DNA of 64,000 nucleotides, from NCBI RefSeq assembly GCF_013402915.1, contig NC_050723.1, positions 744,001 to 808,000 on the forward strand. The letters are read 5' to 3'. Of this stretch, positions 49,146-59,172 are shown in pieces (within the stretch, counting starts at the first letter, position 1; each line of letters starts with the position of its first letter). The translations under genes and the position numbers were made by a program. The notes under the pieces are model-generated. The model did not search any database, was not told the DNA's origin, and saw only the letters and a program-made list of their open reading frames with translations. This stretch comes from Zygotorulaspora mrakii. Its lineage: Eukaryota; Ascomycota; Saccharomycetes; Saccharomycetales; Saccharomycetaceae.

Positions 49146-50469
49146 GCTGCAATAGACTTAATTATTACCTGCAGAACAAAACAGTTCAATTACTCAAGTT
49201 CTTCACATGCTTCAACAAGCTATAACAAAACTTTTAGAACGAAGTAATCTCGACAATAGCCACGGCTGGAATGAAGGCTTGCGTGAGCCTGTCTTGAAGA
49301 TTATCGATTCGAATAAATCGGTGACCTTGTGCCAAGCAATATCATTGAACTCGAGGTCGATGTCTGAAGCATCTTCTGAAATTTTTTTTGAAGTATGCTT
49401 CTCGATACCAAATCCTCATTAATAAAGAACGAATGCAAGAAGCACGCACAAAGCGTGGAAAGTCCCGGAGTAAACGGCATACCACCCCTTTGGATCCCGC
49501 ATACACCATTGTCCAGAAGTAGTAAGATCCTTTCTTCGTCACTTTGAGGTGCGTTTCTGTCCAGCGCGAAGCAATGTTTCTCCTGCGTTTGGTACATTTA
49601 CAAATTGGTGTGGGAGCGTACCATTACACTGCACCATAGCAGGCCAAAAGAAATTTGTGAAACTACGATAGTATTTAAGTAAACACTGCTGGGTACGGAC
49701 GAATCTGTCCCAGCTAATAAAATTGCTCATCTGTGAGCAAGCATACAAGCATCTTTAGGGAGTTTATATTTTTCACTCTGCTTTATTGTTTTCCAACATC
49801 ATCTCTCTGAATAAGAATAAGAGGAAGAAAACATAAAAGATTGCAAGATGAAAAAACGAATTGACAGTACTAAGTAAAATCAAACGTACCTCTTTCTTCG
49901 CATAAGATCGACAGGTCAATGATTATGGCAAAACATACGAGACACTTTTCAAGACCCATAATTTAGATAACATACTAAGCATTTTTTTAATAGCTAGATG
50001 AATACTGATAAATCTCAATATTTGCATTCTTATTAACACGAAACAATAATAATGAGTGCTGCTATAAATGCTGCATAGGTGAAAACTGCAATTTCTTTAT
50101 CCTTAAGGGCTGTTCATTGATTAATAGTGAGTATAATAAAGCGAAGTTTGTTAGCTAAAAGCTGCAAATGCTGGAAGGATATTTTATTTTTTTCGGGATG
50201 TCAAGCCCAATTCAGAACAGACGTGTTGTAATGCAAGAGAAGTGATAGGCAACAATATACACTCCTAAGATGTTTCCCGCTCGAAAAACCAGTATTACTA
50301 GTAGACCATTCTATAAGTTCCTTTCTATTTTCATAATTTAACGCACAGAATAGAACATAAATGGTTTGCATCAACAATCTCAGAATGTCAATTTCAATGC
50401 CAACAATTAAATATCTTACCAACAAATGACTTTAATGGGAAATGCTCGACTTGCAAATCAGGTAAATTG
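49146..50469. other. pericentromeric stretch 4 up to the centromere
   Basis: Minus-strand frames at 49539-49748 and 49301-49597 overlap in different registers, again suggesting a frameshifted relic; the second contains a short hydrophobic patch before INEDLVSRSILQKKFQKML. From ~49760 to 50469 the sequence is AT-rich with no convincing coding sequence. Confidence 0.35.
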
Positions 50470-50637
50470 GGCACATGACTATAATATACTATATTTAACT
50501 ATATTTATATTTTTAATAAACTCTTTTAAACATACTTAATATTTATACATAAACAAAAGAGACTATTATTTAATTTTAAGCTAATGTTTTGAACAGTTTG
50601 TGGCAATGTGTTTGTATCTTAGTTCCGAAACAAGAAT
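50470..50637 (+). other. CEN: point centromere (CDEI-CDEII-CDEIII)
   Basis: CDEI-like GGCACATG (50470-50477) differs by one base from the RTCACRTG consensus. CDEII is 135 bp (50478-50612), about 82% A+T by my count, with long A/T runs. CDEIII-like TGTATCTTAGTTCCGAAACA (continuing AGAA; 50613-50636) contains the essential TTCCGAA core, with TGT and T positions spaced as in S. cerevisiae CDEIII. The location is decisive: TFC3 on one side is the gene next to CEN1 in S. cerevisiae, and ERG26 on the other is the gene next to CEN7. CDEII is longer than the 78-90 bp of Saccharomyces, as in several related genera. Confidence 0.88.
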
Positions 50638-50960
50638 TTGCTTTATACTTTATGAGCTTGGTTTACATAAGGAGACTAAAAAAACGAAAATGATCAGCTA
50701 TACACGGAGTCAGAGTCATACTAGAAACGTGATAATTGAGCGTTTTCCTTTTACATAGCATCTATATCGACTATTCTTAGATGGTACAAGAGTGATCTAC
50801 GTCGTTTATTTGACCTTTTTCCCTCCTTTACTTGAAAAATTCCCTCGTTTAAATGCCGGTCATTTCATGCCGAAGTAGATAAACAGAGATGATTTTAATT
50901 ATACAACATGTTTAATAGAATCGTTCCAACTACACAAAGGTAGCAGAAGACGTTATAGAT

Positions 50961-52010
50961 ATGTCAGAGCTATCCTCTGTACTTTTGATAGGTGGTGCTG
51001 GGTTCTTGGGATTGCATCTGATTCAGCAGTTCCATGATGCTATGCCTGAAGCAATGATTCATGTTTTTGATGTAAGGCCGTTGCCTGAGAAACTATCTAA
51101 GCAATTTACCTTTAATCCTGAAGATATTACGTTTCATAAGGGAGATCTTACTTCACCAGATGATGTTAAAGAAGCTATAACAAATAGTAAGGCTACAGTA
51201 GTTGTGCATTCCGCTTCTCCGATGCATGGTAATACCCAAAAAGTTTACGAAATGGTGAACGTTGAGGGTACGAAGAATGTCATTGAAGTTTGCAAAAAAT
51301 GTGGTGTGAAAGCATTGGTTTATACCTCTTCAGCAGGTGTCATTTTCAATGGTCAGGATGTACACAATGCAGACGAAACATGGCCTATACCAACAGTGCC
51401 TATGGACGGTTATAACGAAACAAAAGCCATTGCAGAAGATATGATTTTGAAGGCAAATGATCCAGCTAATGATTTCTTAACGGTAGCGCTTCGTCCTGCC
51501 GGAATTTTTGGCCCTGGTGACCGTCAATTGGTTCCGGGTTTAAGAGCCGTTGCAAAATTAGGACAATCTAAGTTTCAACTTGGCGACAATAATAATTTGT
51601 TTGATTGGACATATGCCGGTAACGTTGCAGACTCCCACGTCTTAGCCGCTCAAAAACTGCTTGACCCATCCACTGCTCCCAAAGTGTGCGGAGAGACGTT
51701 TTTTGTTACCAACGATACTCCTGCCTATTTTTGGGCCCTGGCACGTACAGTGTGGAAGGCGGATGGTCACATTGACAAGAAAGTGATTGTTTTGCAAAAG
51801 CCAGTCGCACTTCTTGCAGGGTATCTTTCTGAGTTTTTCTCCAAACTAAGCGGTAAAGAACCTGGCCTAACCCCATTCAGAGTTAAAATTGTTTGCGCCA
51901 CTCGTTATCATAACATAAGCAAAGCCAAAGATCTATTGGAATACAAACCAAAGGTAAGTATTGAAGAAGGCATTGAAAAAACGTTGGCTTGGATGGATGA
52001 GGATCTTTAA
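50961..52010 (+). CDS. ERG26: sterol C-3 dehydrogenase (C-4 decarboxylase) Erg26
   Basis: A 349-residue short-chain dehydrogenase/3-beta-HSD-family enzyme, the same length as S. cerevisiae Erg26 (YGL001C). It oxidatively decarboxylates C-4 carboxysterols in ergosterol synthesis at the ER, with Erg25, Erg27 and Erg28. The NAD(P)-binding GGAGFLGLH lies at residues ~11-19. The conserved VVVHSASPMHG loop, the active-site pair in YNETK and the RPAGIFGPGD motif are all present. A hydrophobic stretch near residue 280 (VALLAGYLSEFF) may contact the membrane. It is the first gene beyond the centromere, matching its position at S. cerevisiae CEN7. Confidence 0.96.
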   Translation: MSELSSVLLIGGAGFLGLHLIQQFHDAMPEAMIHVFDVRPLPEKLSKQFTFNPEDITFHKGDLTSPDDVKEAITNSKATVVVHSASPMHGNTQKVYEMVNVEGTKNVIEVCKKCGVKALVYTSSAGVIFNGQDVHNADETWPIPTVPMDGYNETKAIAEDMILKANDPANDFLTVALRPAGIFGPGDRQLVPGLRAVAKLGQSKFQLGDNNNLFDWTYAGNVADSHVLAAQKLLDPSTAPKVCGETFFVTNDTPAYFWALARTVWKADGHIDKKVIVLQKPVALLAGYLSEFFSKLSGKEPGLTPFRVKIVCATRYHNISKAKDLLEYKPKVSIEEGIEKTLAWMDEDL

Positions 52011-52184
52011 ATGGCTCTTTTTGAATATTTTAAAAGTGAAATGGCAGAAATATATACATCGATACGTTACATAGCATTTAACTTTAGTATTTTCTGAAGA
52101 AGTCTCTCTTTCCACATGATTACTCATGATTGATTAGTTACAGGTTCTTTTCCATAGTAGTATCAGTCCAGAGGACGCTGAAAG

Positions 52185-52748
52185 TGTTAAAATTAGATCG
52201 ATATTGTGAGAGAAGTTATATATATGAAAGGGATGACTTCTAGGAATCAGAAATATTTGAAAAGAGTGTTTTCTTCGGATTTATTGATAGTAATTTGGTT
52301 TGACATTGATGATAATACTATGATATTAAATTATAGAGATATATAATTCCTTGATTATCTATATCATGAAGCAAAATAAAGCTAATTGCATTTAAATAAA
52401 AATCTGGAAAATACGTCAGTATTTACACCTGACATTTTGCACCTATTGAACCGTAAGAGAGGACGACGAGTGAAGAATTTTCATCGTCATCACACCATTT
52501 CTAGTCCCATAGAATCCACAGTACAACTGTTATTTCATGTTCCATGCCATAGACTCCTTCGTAGTCAGACTCCTGAGTTGTAAACGTCTCGTGATAGATT
52601 ATCATCCGATATCTTTCCAGTATCGATTGACATTCTGTTAGGGTTTCATCTGACATCGTTTATTTTGTTTTACAGACCAATTGTCTCTTTCTGATTCTTA
52701 TACGTCATCTCTTTAATATATCTTACAATCTCGATCTATATTTCAACA
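52185..52748 (+). mobile_element. solo LTR of a Ty-type retrotransposon (copy 3)
   Basis: The fullest copy: 564 bp from TGTTAAAATTAG to TTTCAACA. It shares the central words AGAGGACGACGAGTGAAG and CACAGTACAACTGTTATTTC with the other copies. The preceding five bases are GAAAG and no matching duplication follows. The last ~20 bp (ATCTCGATCTATATTTCAAC) are repeated once more immediately downstream. The 3' end is ~100 bp upstream of tRNA-Pro. Confidence 0.8.
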
Positions 52749-52850
52749 ATATCGATCCATATTTCAACGGATCAAAGCTCATATTAAGCTACGAATCTCT
52801 TGACTTAATCTTGATGGGATGAACTTTCTATATTTCTCAATTAATTGTTA

Positions 52851-52959
52851 GGGCGTGTGGTCTAGTGGTATGATTCTCGCTTTGGGCGAATCTTCGGTAC
52901 ACTGGGGATTATCAAATCAAGCATGCGAGAGGCCCTGGGTTCAATTCCCAGCTCGCCCC
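52851..52959 (+). tRNA. tRNA-Pro(UGG), intron-containing
   Basis: Starts GGGCGTGTGGTCTAGTGG (A box), has B box GGTTCAATTCC and ends CTCGCCCC. The anticodon TGG is at 52883-52885. A 37-base intron (52887-52923) follows G37. Splicing gives a 72-nt tRNA with a CTCGC/GCGAG anticodon stem. It closely matches S. cerevisiae tP(UGG), which is also split, including the T-T opposition at acceptor pair 6-67. Confidence 0.95.
52887..52923 (+). other. tRNA-Pro intron
   Basis: 37 bases inserted after position 37; removal restores the anticodon stem-loop TTTGGGT. Confidence 0.88.
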
Positions 52960-53135
52960 AATATTTTTTTCCCGCTCTGTCAAGTTGTCATATTTTTATT
53001 TATTAAGTAGACTGAGAAAATTTTGGACTTTAACATTCAGTTCATAGACCAAAAGGGTTGACTCGAGTACTACTTCAAGCCCAATTTTCCAAAGCTGAAT
53101 TTCCTCGATTACCCAATTGTATTGTAAGCAAGACA

Positions 53136-54782
53136 ATGGAACAACAGGGAAAGTCATATTCTCGCGGCCAAGCGACGGCACCCTATAGAGGGCCATTGAA
53201 GTCTCAAAAAGTGACGAAACCTAGTTTTTTCAACAAACTCAAAAGGATTTTAGATAGAAAAACAGATTTCATTGCTAGCGGTTTGCATGCTTCACAGCAT
53301 CCGGGAATTTATACAAGCACAAGTGGCAAGACAGATCAGCGCATGGCAAACATACCTGGTGGATTCTTCAGTCCCGACAACTCAAACACTGTTCTTCACT
53401 TGCCTAAGCGTCAAAGAGCTGAACCAAGAGATTTTTCAAGTGCAAGTGTCGCTGAAAGTCACTATTCAATGGGAAGCGAAGCTGCTGACGAGAATAGGTC
53501 TGCCGATATCTCCAATGCTAAATTGGCTGACTTTTTTCGAGGGAAGGGCGACCAACCTTTATCAGATATGGAAATGGAGGGTGTGATTTCATTAATGCGG
53601 AAATCAAGCACTGCCCAAAGCTCTCGCAGAGGCTCCATTGCAAACTCCATCAATCAAGCGAAAGACTATACCGATCTAGGAACTTCTCGTGTACTCAAGA
53701 GCTCAAGAGCGCCATCTTTAACATCATTCAGGGCACCGTCGTTTGTTCCGAAATATGACATCTCGAGTGGTTCACATTCAACTGCAAATACCGGGCTCAG
53801 ATCCGCGTCGGGTCGTAGACGAGTATTTGACTATTCAAATATGCCATCGCCTTATAGAACAACGGTTTACAAGTACAGTGCAGCGGACAACAAAGAACTC
53901 TCAATAACAGAAGCATCTTCGTCTGCACCCATAGTTGCTACTACAAAAAATCCAGCGCAGGAGGATTCTTTCTCCTCGTTTGGTGGTGAGCATAAAAGAT
54001 TAAGCAATACTGCTTCTGCATTGGTTTCTCTTCTCGATGAAGCAGCGCCTGACCAGCAGCAGCTGCCCTCTCGCATGGCAAATCCTTACTCCTCTCATGT
54101 TCGCACATACAAAAAAGTATTAGGAGGGACAATCAAACGTGAACGTGTAATTGAACACAAGGATAAAAAAAAGACGGATGATCTTGCAAGAACTCAACAC
54201 GAGACTACTAGTTCTGAATGGTTACCAAAGCAAGTTCAAAGCTCATTGGACAAATACAAACCCGTCAGATCGTCATCTTTACGTGCAGGTATCGAAATAG
54301 GTGATCATTCATCTAAAAGTGAAAGTAATACCGAAGACGCATTAAAGGAACTTCCCACATCGCGTTTCACATTCAACTTCAATAATGTAGTGGAGAAAAA
54401 GGAATCAAATGAACACAAAGGAAGAGCAGACGAAGTAAAACCTTCTTTTGAATTTTCAAAGTTTGAAAATCCGCTATCTTCATCTCACAAACTCTTCAAC
54501 GATCTGGAACAGCAGTCTAACAGCAGAAGTTCGATAAGAAATTCCAATAATGGTATTTCAAAAGACCCCAACAGATATTCCTTAGCAGCTGCAAATACAC
54601 AAGTAGCGGATGACTCGTCACCCTGTAATTCTGTATCGACACCCAAGATTTCTTTTAAAAAGCCAGTTATTTCAAAAGTAAACGAAAAATTCGATTTTGG
54701 CTCACCCTTTCTCTCTAATTTAAACACAGACGGCATAGATGACGATAAAGTCAAGCAATTTAGATCTTCTTTCATATTTTGA
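53136..54782 (+). CDS. NUP60: nuclear-basket nucleoporin Nup60
   Basis: A 548-residue homologue of S. cerevisiae Nup60 (YAR002W, 539 aa), a nuclear-basket FG-type nucleoporin that tethers Nup2 and Mlp proteins. The start at 53136 (MEQQGKSYSRGQATAPYRG) fits the family better than the longer frame beginning at 53058. The N-terminal basic/amphipathic region (SFFNKLKRILDRKTDF) corresponds to the membrane- and basket-binding part. The body is Ser-rich and disordered. C-terminal FxF repeats are visible (FTFNFNN, FEFSKF, FDFGSPF). The neighbours (a p24 protein and SWD1) match S. cerevisiae chromosome I. Confidence 0.92.
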   Translation: MEQQGKSYSRGQATAPYRGPLKSQKVTKPSFFNKLKRILDRKTDFIASGLHASQHPGIYTSTSGKTDQRMANIPGGFFSPDNSNTVLHLPKRQRAEPRDFSSASVAESHYSMGSEAADENRSADISNAKLADFFRGKGDQPLSDMEMEGVISLMRKSSTAQSSRRGSIANSINQAKDYTDLGTSRVLKSSRAPSLTSFRAPSFVPKYDISSGSHSTANTGLRSASGRRRVFDYSNMPSPYRTTVYKYSAADNKELSITEASSSAPIVATTKNPAQEDSFSSFGGEHKRLSNTASALVSLLDEAAPDQQQLPSRMANPYSSHVRTYKKVLGGTIKRERVIEHKDKKKTDDLARTQHETTSSEWLPKQVQSSLDKYKPVRSSSLRAGIEIGDHSSKSESNTEDALKELPTSRFTFNFNNVVEKKESNEHKGRADEVKPSFEFSKFENPLSSSHKLFNDLEQQSNSRSSIRNSNNGISKDPNRYSLAAANTQVADDSSPCNSVSTPKISFKKPVISKVNEKFDFGSPFLSNLNTDGIDDDKVKQFRSSFIF

Positions 54783-54940
54783 AGATCACTGGTAACCGTT
54801 GATAACCACCTCAAATGATATTCAGTATATTGCTGCTACAGTACTTACCTCGATTTAGCGGCGCTAATAATGTATATATTTACGTTTAAACTTATAAATG
54901 TGAATATTCTCAATGCCTTTTACTTAAAAGATAAAAGGCA

Positions 54941-55600
54941 TTACAACACTTTTTGCTTAACAAAAAATGTTCTCAAGTGCCTCATTTGCCAAGCGCAAGT
55001 TCCTATTAACACAATAAGTTGAACGATCGTCCACCACATTGCACTCGAATTGACAGATTCTGATGCATCTCTGAACAATGCTTCACGTTCCCTTATCAAC
55101 TTTTGTTCTCTTCTAATTTCTAACACTTTCTCATTCAAAATATTGATCTTGTTGTGTAATGTTTGAAACGAACTTTTCTTTTTGGAGTCTATTTGAGCAT
55201 CTTTACCTATCAGAAACTCTAAAGTAACTTTGGTCTTGCCCTTGCTCATCCACTTTGTAGCTTGAGGCGAAATGCAAAACCTGTGTTCACCAGATTCAAT
55301 TGCTAAAAATGTAAAAAGACCAGAGGGAACCATTTTTTGGGATACCACCCGATGATTATCATCAAATGTCTCTTCCACATCAAAAAGGACATCAAACTCC
55401 TGATTGTTGGCGTTAACATACGTTTTCATGTTTTCATCATAAGACTGCACATTGTACTGGATGTTCAATAATGTTTCCTTTGACAACTCCTTGCTGAAGC
55501 ACTTACGATCCCCACCGTTTCCGTAATAATAAAATCCCGATACCTTTGAGGACATATATAACCAGAGGAAGATCAATTGCAAAAAATTGTCGAAAAGCAT
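54941..55600 (-). CDS. ERP1: p24-family cargo receptor (Erp1/Erp6 homologue)
   Basis: A 219-residue p24/emp24 GOLD-domain protein. An N-terminal signal peptide (LLQLIFLWLYMSSKVSG-like hydrophobic run, residues ~5-22) is followed by the GOLD domain with the paired cysteines (RKCFSKELSKETLL, HRFCISP). A membrane-proximal coiled coil (ILNEKVLEIRREQKLIRERE) follows, then one transmembrane helix (WWTIVQLIVLIGTCAW) and a short basic cytosolic tail RTFFVKQKVL. Family members cycle between ER and Golgi in COPII/COPI vesicles. It stands for both S. cerevisiae ERP1 (YAR002C-A) and its ohnolog ERP6 (YGL002W), so the symbol is approximate. Confidence 0.93.
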   Translation of the reverse strand: MLFDNFLQLIFLWLYMSSKVSGFYYYGNGGDRKCFSKELSKETLLNIQYNVQSYDENMKTYVNANNQEFDVLFDVEETFDDNHRVVSQKMVPSGLFTFLAIESGEHRFCISPQATKWMSKGKTKVTLEFLIGKDAQIDSKKKSSFQTLHNKINILNEKVLEIRREQKLIREREALFRDASESVNSSAMWWTIVQLIVLIGTCAWQMRHLRTFFVKQKVL

Positions 55601-55804
55601 TCTGCAAAATCAGCCTTATTAACTCAGTTAGAGATCAGCTCAAAATTATCCAAACCTACTTATTGCAAGTTGTACCTTGTTTTCAATTTGTGAGGTGGTC
55701 ATAATAAGATATTTTTCACTACAGAAAAAAACCAAACGCGTCAAGGTTAAAAAATGTCATTGTAATCTGGAAGAGAGGTAAGAGGAGTAAGGAACACCTA
55801 TAAA

Positions 55805-57082
55805 ATGACGAATCTGCTCCTTCAGGATCCGTTTGCAGTACTGAAGGAATACCCAGAGAAGCTTACGCATACTCTAGAAAATCCACTTCACACGGAATGC
55901 CTTCAATTTAGCCCCAGAGGCGATTACTTAGCGCTTGGCTGCGGGAATGGAGGAGTCGTGATTTACGATATGGATACCAACAGGCCTATATTGGCTTTAG
56001 GCAGCAAGCTTGGAGCCCATGTCAGATCGGTTCAGGCCATTTCGTGGTCTACCTGCGGTAGATACTTGCTCACTGCTTCACGGGACTGGTATGTGAAGTT
56101 ATGGGACCTCGAAAACCATAGTCAACCAATAAAAGAGATTTGTGTTGGCTCACCAGTATGGACATGCCAGTGGATTGATTCATCTCGTGGACTCTGCGTG
56201 GCAACTGCGTTGGAAGAAGAGACCTCATTCCTTATCAACTTTGAAGGTCAGCCTGCTCTAACTCCGTTGATTGATGCAAGTGATCGTGATTTGTCAAATA
56301 ACCAAGGCTATGTAATTAGCTTAGCAGTTCACCACACACTTAAAAATATAGTCATAACTGGATCTTCTAAAGGTTGGGTTACCTTTTACCGGCTGGATAG
56401 TGTTCCAAAAGTAATTATGAGTCAAAAGATAGCAAATTCAAATATAAAGCATGTGGCAATATCGCAAACTGGTGATAAACTTGCAATCAATTCGTCAGAT
56501 AGAACAATTAGGCAATATTCTTTGAGAATCAGCGGAGATACTATGACTGTTGATATGAAATTAGAACATAAATATCAAGATGTCATAAATAAACTCCAAT
56601 GGAATGGTATATTTTTCAGTAGCAAATCGGCTGATTATCTGGTAGCATCTACAAACGGATCGTCAGCACATGAGCTCTATCTCTGGGAGACGACATCTGG
56701 AACATTAGTCCGTGTTTTGGAAGGCTCTGAAGAAGAATTAATGGATATAGACTGGAATTTCTATAATATGTGCATCGCGAGTAACGGCCTTGAATCTGGC
56801 GATGTTTACATTTGGTCAATAATCATCGCACCAAAATGGAGTGCCTTGGCTCCAGACTTTGAAGAAGTTGAAGAAAACATTGATTATCAAGAAAAGGAAG
56901 ATGAATTTGACCAGGTTGACGAATTGGAACAGCAACAAGAGCTTAATCAAGTAGAGGAGGTGGATATCGATCTTATAACCAATGAGCGGTTTGACGTGCG
57001 AGGAAATGACCTGCTCGTCCCCTTATTCACGATTCCCACCAACTATGAACGCATTTTGATGATGCAATTGCCAAAGCAATGA
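55805..57082 (+). CDS. SWD1: COMPASS subunit Swd1 (RbBP5 homologue)
   Basis: A 425-residue WD40 protein, homologous to S. cerevisiae Swd1 (YAR003W, 426 aa), a core subunit of the COMPASS/Set1 histone H3K4 methyltransferase. Repeats are seen as ECLQFSPRGDYLALGCGNGG, AISWSTCGRYLLTASRDWYV and KLWDLENHSQ. The propeller is followed by an acidic, Gln-rich segment (DEFDQVDELEQQQELNQVEE) and the C-terminal DLLVPLFTIPTNYERI. Same strand as NUP60 and CDH1. Confidence 0.95.
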   Translation: MTNLLLQDPFAVLKEYPEKLTHTLENPLHTECLQFSPRGDYLALGCGNGGVVIYDMDTNRPILALGSKLGAHVRSVQAISWSTCGRYLLTASRDWYVKLWDLENHSQPIKEICVGSPVWTCQWIDSSRGLCVATALEEETSFLINFEGQPALTPLIDASDRDLSNNQGYVISLAVHHTLKNIVITGSSKGWVTFYRLDSVPKVIMSQKIANSNIKHVAISQTGDKLAINSSDRTIRQYSLRISGDTMTVDMKLEHKYQDVINKLQWNGIFFSSKSADYLVASTNGSSAHELYLWETTSGTLVRVLEGSEEELMDIDWNFYNMCIASNGLESGDVYIWSIIIAPKWSALAPDFEEVEENIDYQEKEDEFDQVDELEQQQELNQVEEVDIDLITNERFDVRGNDLLVPLFTIPTNYERILMMQLPKQ

Positions 57083-57377
57083 AGGAATCACGCAATAGCG
57101 CCGTTATTTCATACAGCCAGTCAGATCATTCAATACACACAATTGTATTTGATTTTCTCTGATCTTTTTGCACGGCCTTTTCTCTGCTCACATCAAAAAA
57201 CATCTTCAGTTGTCAGGCATAGAAAATGAAGAAACAGAAAAGGCATGTTTCCAGCGAAATTATCAAGAAAAAAAAGTCAAGATTGAGCATATATCAATAA
57301 GTTATTCTGTTACTAGTACATCATTCTGTTATCCAGTTGTGCTTTTTTCTCCGTCGCACAGCGTCTACTCGGTTAAA

Positions 57378-59072
57378 ATGTCGGGCTTTCCGGAGAATCC
57401 ATTCATGAATAATACGCCATCATCCTCGCCTTCAAAATCTGTAGATGGTAATAGAGTTCTTAAGCGTCCCTTAGGGAACAATTCTAGCTCATCTTTGCTT
57501 TCTTCACCTAGTCGACGAGCCAGAACTTCTGGATCAGTCATATACGGTGATCGGTTCATACCTAATAGGACAAGCATTGATCTCAATAGTATGAAATCGA
57601 TAGGTAATACTGCTAGTGTTCCCACATTGATTCCATCGGTTACAGAAGATCAAGTCGAGCTACAGAGGGAAAGACAATCACGAGAAACTTTTGATACTGT
57701 ACTCAAAAACGAATTATTTGGAGAGAAGTTATTAAGAGATGCCATTGGTAAAGAAAGCAGCATAGATCGAATAAAAAACACAAAGCCAGCTATACCTTGC
57801 TATCAGAGTGCTGCTGCGACTGCTTCTGTTGAATATGAAGAAGATATGCCCACTACCCCGCCAGATAGCGATGAACGTCCCCAGTCAGCTCCTGTTACTC
57901 CGAGAAGAGCTCTCCCGCAAGGTCCGGAAGAATCCTATCGTCCCTCGAGTAACTCAATGAGAGGTGCAAGTCTTTTGACTTACCGAGAACGTACTGGAAC
58001 CAGACCTTCAACTACGTCTATATTACAGTCTCATTTTTTTGATTCAGCATCACCTGTCCGCCCCGAATCGAAGCAATTATTGTTATCTCCGGGGAAAAAA
58101 TTTCGCCAAATTGCGAAAATTCCTTATAGAGTACTGGATGCGCCATCCTTGGCTGATGATTTCTACTATGACTTGATCGACTGGTCCTCTACAGATGTAT
58201 TGGCAGTGGCGCTAGGGAAATCAATATTTTTGACTGATAACAATACAGGGGACGTGATTCACCTATGTGACACCGAAAATGGATTCACGAGTCTACGTTG
58301 GGTTGGAGCTGGCTCTCATCTAGCTGTTGGACAAACCGATGGATTGGTTGAGATATATGATGTGATAAAAAGGAAATGCATCCGGACACTCTCTGGTCAC
58401 ATGGATAGAGTTGCTTGTCTAACATGGAATAATCATATTCTCAGCTCAGGTAGTCGAGATAGGTCTATTTTACATAGAGATGTAAGGGCGCCTGATTCTT
58501 TCTTTGAGCGAATCGAAACTCATTCTCAGGAGGTTTGTGGTTTGAAATGGAATCCAGAAACTAATAAATTAGCATCCGGCGGTAATGATAACGTGGTTCA
58601 TGTTTATGACGGCACAATCAAAACTCCTATGTTTAGCTTTAATGAACATACAGCTGCTGTCAAGGCTATGGCATGGTCTCCCCATAAGCGGGGGGTTTTG
58701 GCTACAGGCGGGGGCACAGCAGATCGGAAATTGAAGGTTTGGAATACTATCACTGGAAGCAAACTTTGTGATGTGGACACTGGATCGCAGGTTTGCAATA
58801 TGGTTTGGTCCAACAACACTGATGAAATAGTGACTTCACATGGATATTCGAGGTACAACCTTACAGTCTGGGATTACCAAACAATGGATCCCGTGGCTAT
58901 CCTTAAGGGACATAGCTTTCGTGTACTGCATATGACTCTATCTGCAGATGGAACGACGGTAGTTTCTGGTGCTGGTGATGAAACTCTCAGATATTGGAAG
59001 ATTTTTGGTAAAGTGAAGGCAAAGACGAATCCTAACTCTATAATTTTCAGTTCCCTTAATCAAATCAGGTGA
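57378..59072 (+). CDS. CDH1: APC/C activator Cdh1
   Basis: A 564-residue homologue of S. cerevisiae Cdh1/Hct1 (YGL003C, 566 aa), which activates the anaphase-promoting complex from late mitosis through G1. The frame is open 70 codons further upstream, but the ATG at 57378 (MSGFPENPFMNNTPSSSPSK) matches the family start. The N-terminal C-box appears as YGDRFIPNRT. Multiple S/T-P sites (e.g. TPPDSDE, SAPVTPRRA, SPVRPESK) fit CDK inhibition. Seven WD repeats follow QIAKIPYRVLDAPSLADDFY. The C-terminal IR tail (NQIR) is intact. Cdh1 rather than Cdc20 is indicated by near identity of the propeller and N-terminus to S. cerevisiae Cdh1. Confidence 0.97.
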   Translation: MSGFPENPFMNNTPSSSPSKSVDGNRVLKRPLGNNSSSSLLSSPSRRARTSGSVIYGDRFIPNRTSIDLNSMKSIGNTASVPTLIPSVTEDQVELQRERQSRETFDTVLKNELFGEKLLRDAIGKESSIDRIKNTKPAIPCYQSAAATASVEYEEDMPTTPPDSDERPQSAPVTPRRALPQGPEESYRPSSNSMRGASLLTYRERTGTRPSTTSILQSHFFDSASPVRPESKQLLLSPGKKFRQIAKIPYRVLDAPSLADDFYYDLIDWSSTDVLAVALGKSIFLTDNNTGDVIHLCDTENGFTSLRWVGAGSHLAVGQTDGLVEIYDVIKRKCIRTLSGHMDRVACLTWNNHILSSGSRDRSILHRDVRAPDSFFERIETHSQEVCGLKWNPETNKLASGGNDNVVHVYDGTIKTPMFSFNEHTAAVKAMAWSPHKRGVLATGGGTADRKLKVWNTITGSKLCDVDTGSQVCNMVWSNNTDEIVTSHGYSRYNLTVWDYQTMDPVAILKGHSFRVLHMTLSADGTTVVSGAGDETLRYWKIFGKVKAKTNPNSIIFSSLNQIR

Positions 59073-59172
59073 GAAGATAAATGCTATTCTATAGGATATA
59101 AAACTTTTAAATACACGAAGTAAAGATGCAAAAACAGGGCGCATAAGTTGATAGACGTCGTATGGCCAATCG

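Noticed and set aside
49207..49422. Plus-strand ORF with GWNEGLREP resembling the DUP motif GWDEIARKMN
   Set aside because: On the strand opposite to all other relics, too short and isolated; likely coincidence.
57168..57377. Longer CDH1 start at 57168
   Set aside because: The 70-residue extension is unlike any Cdh1; the ATG at 57378 matches the family N-terminus.
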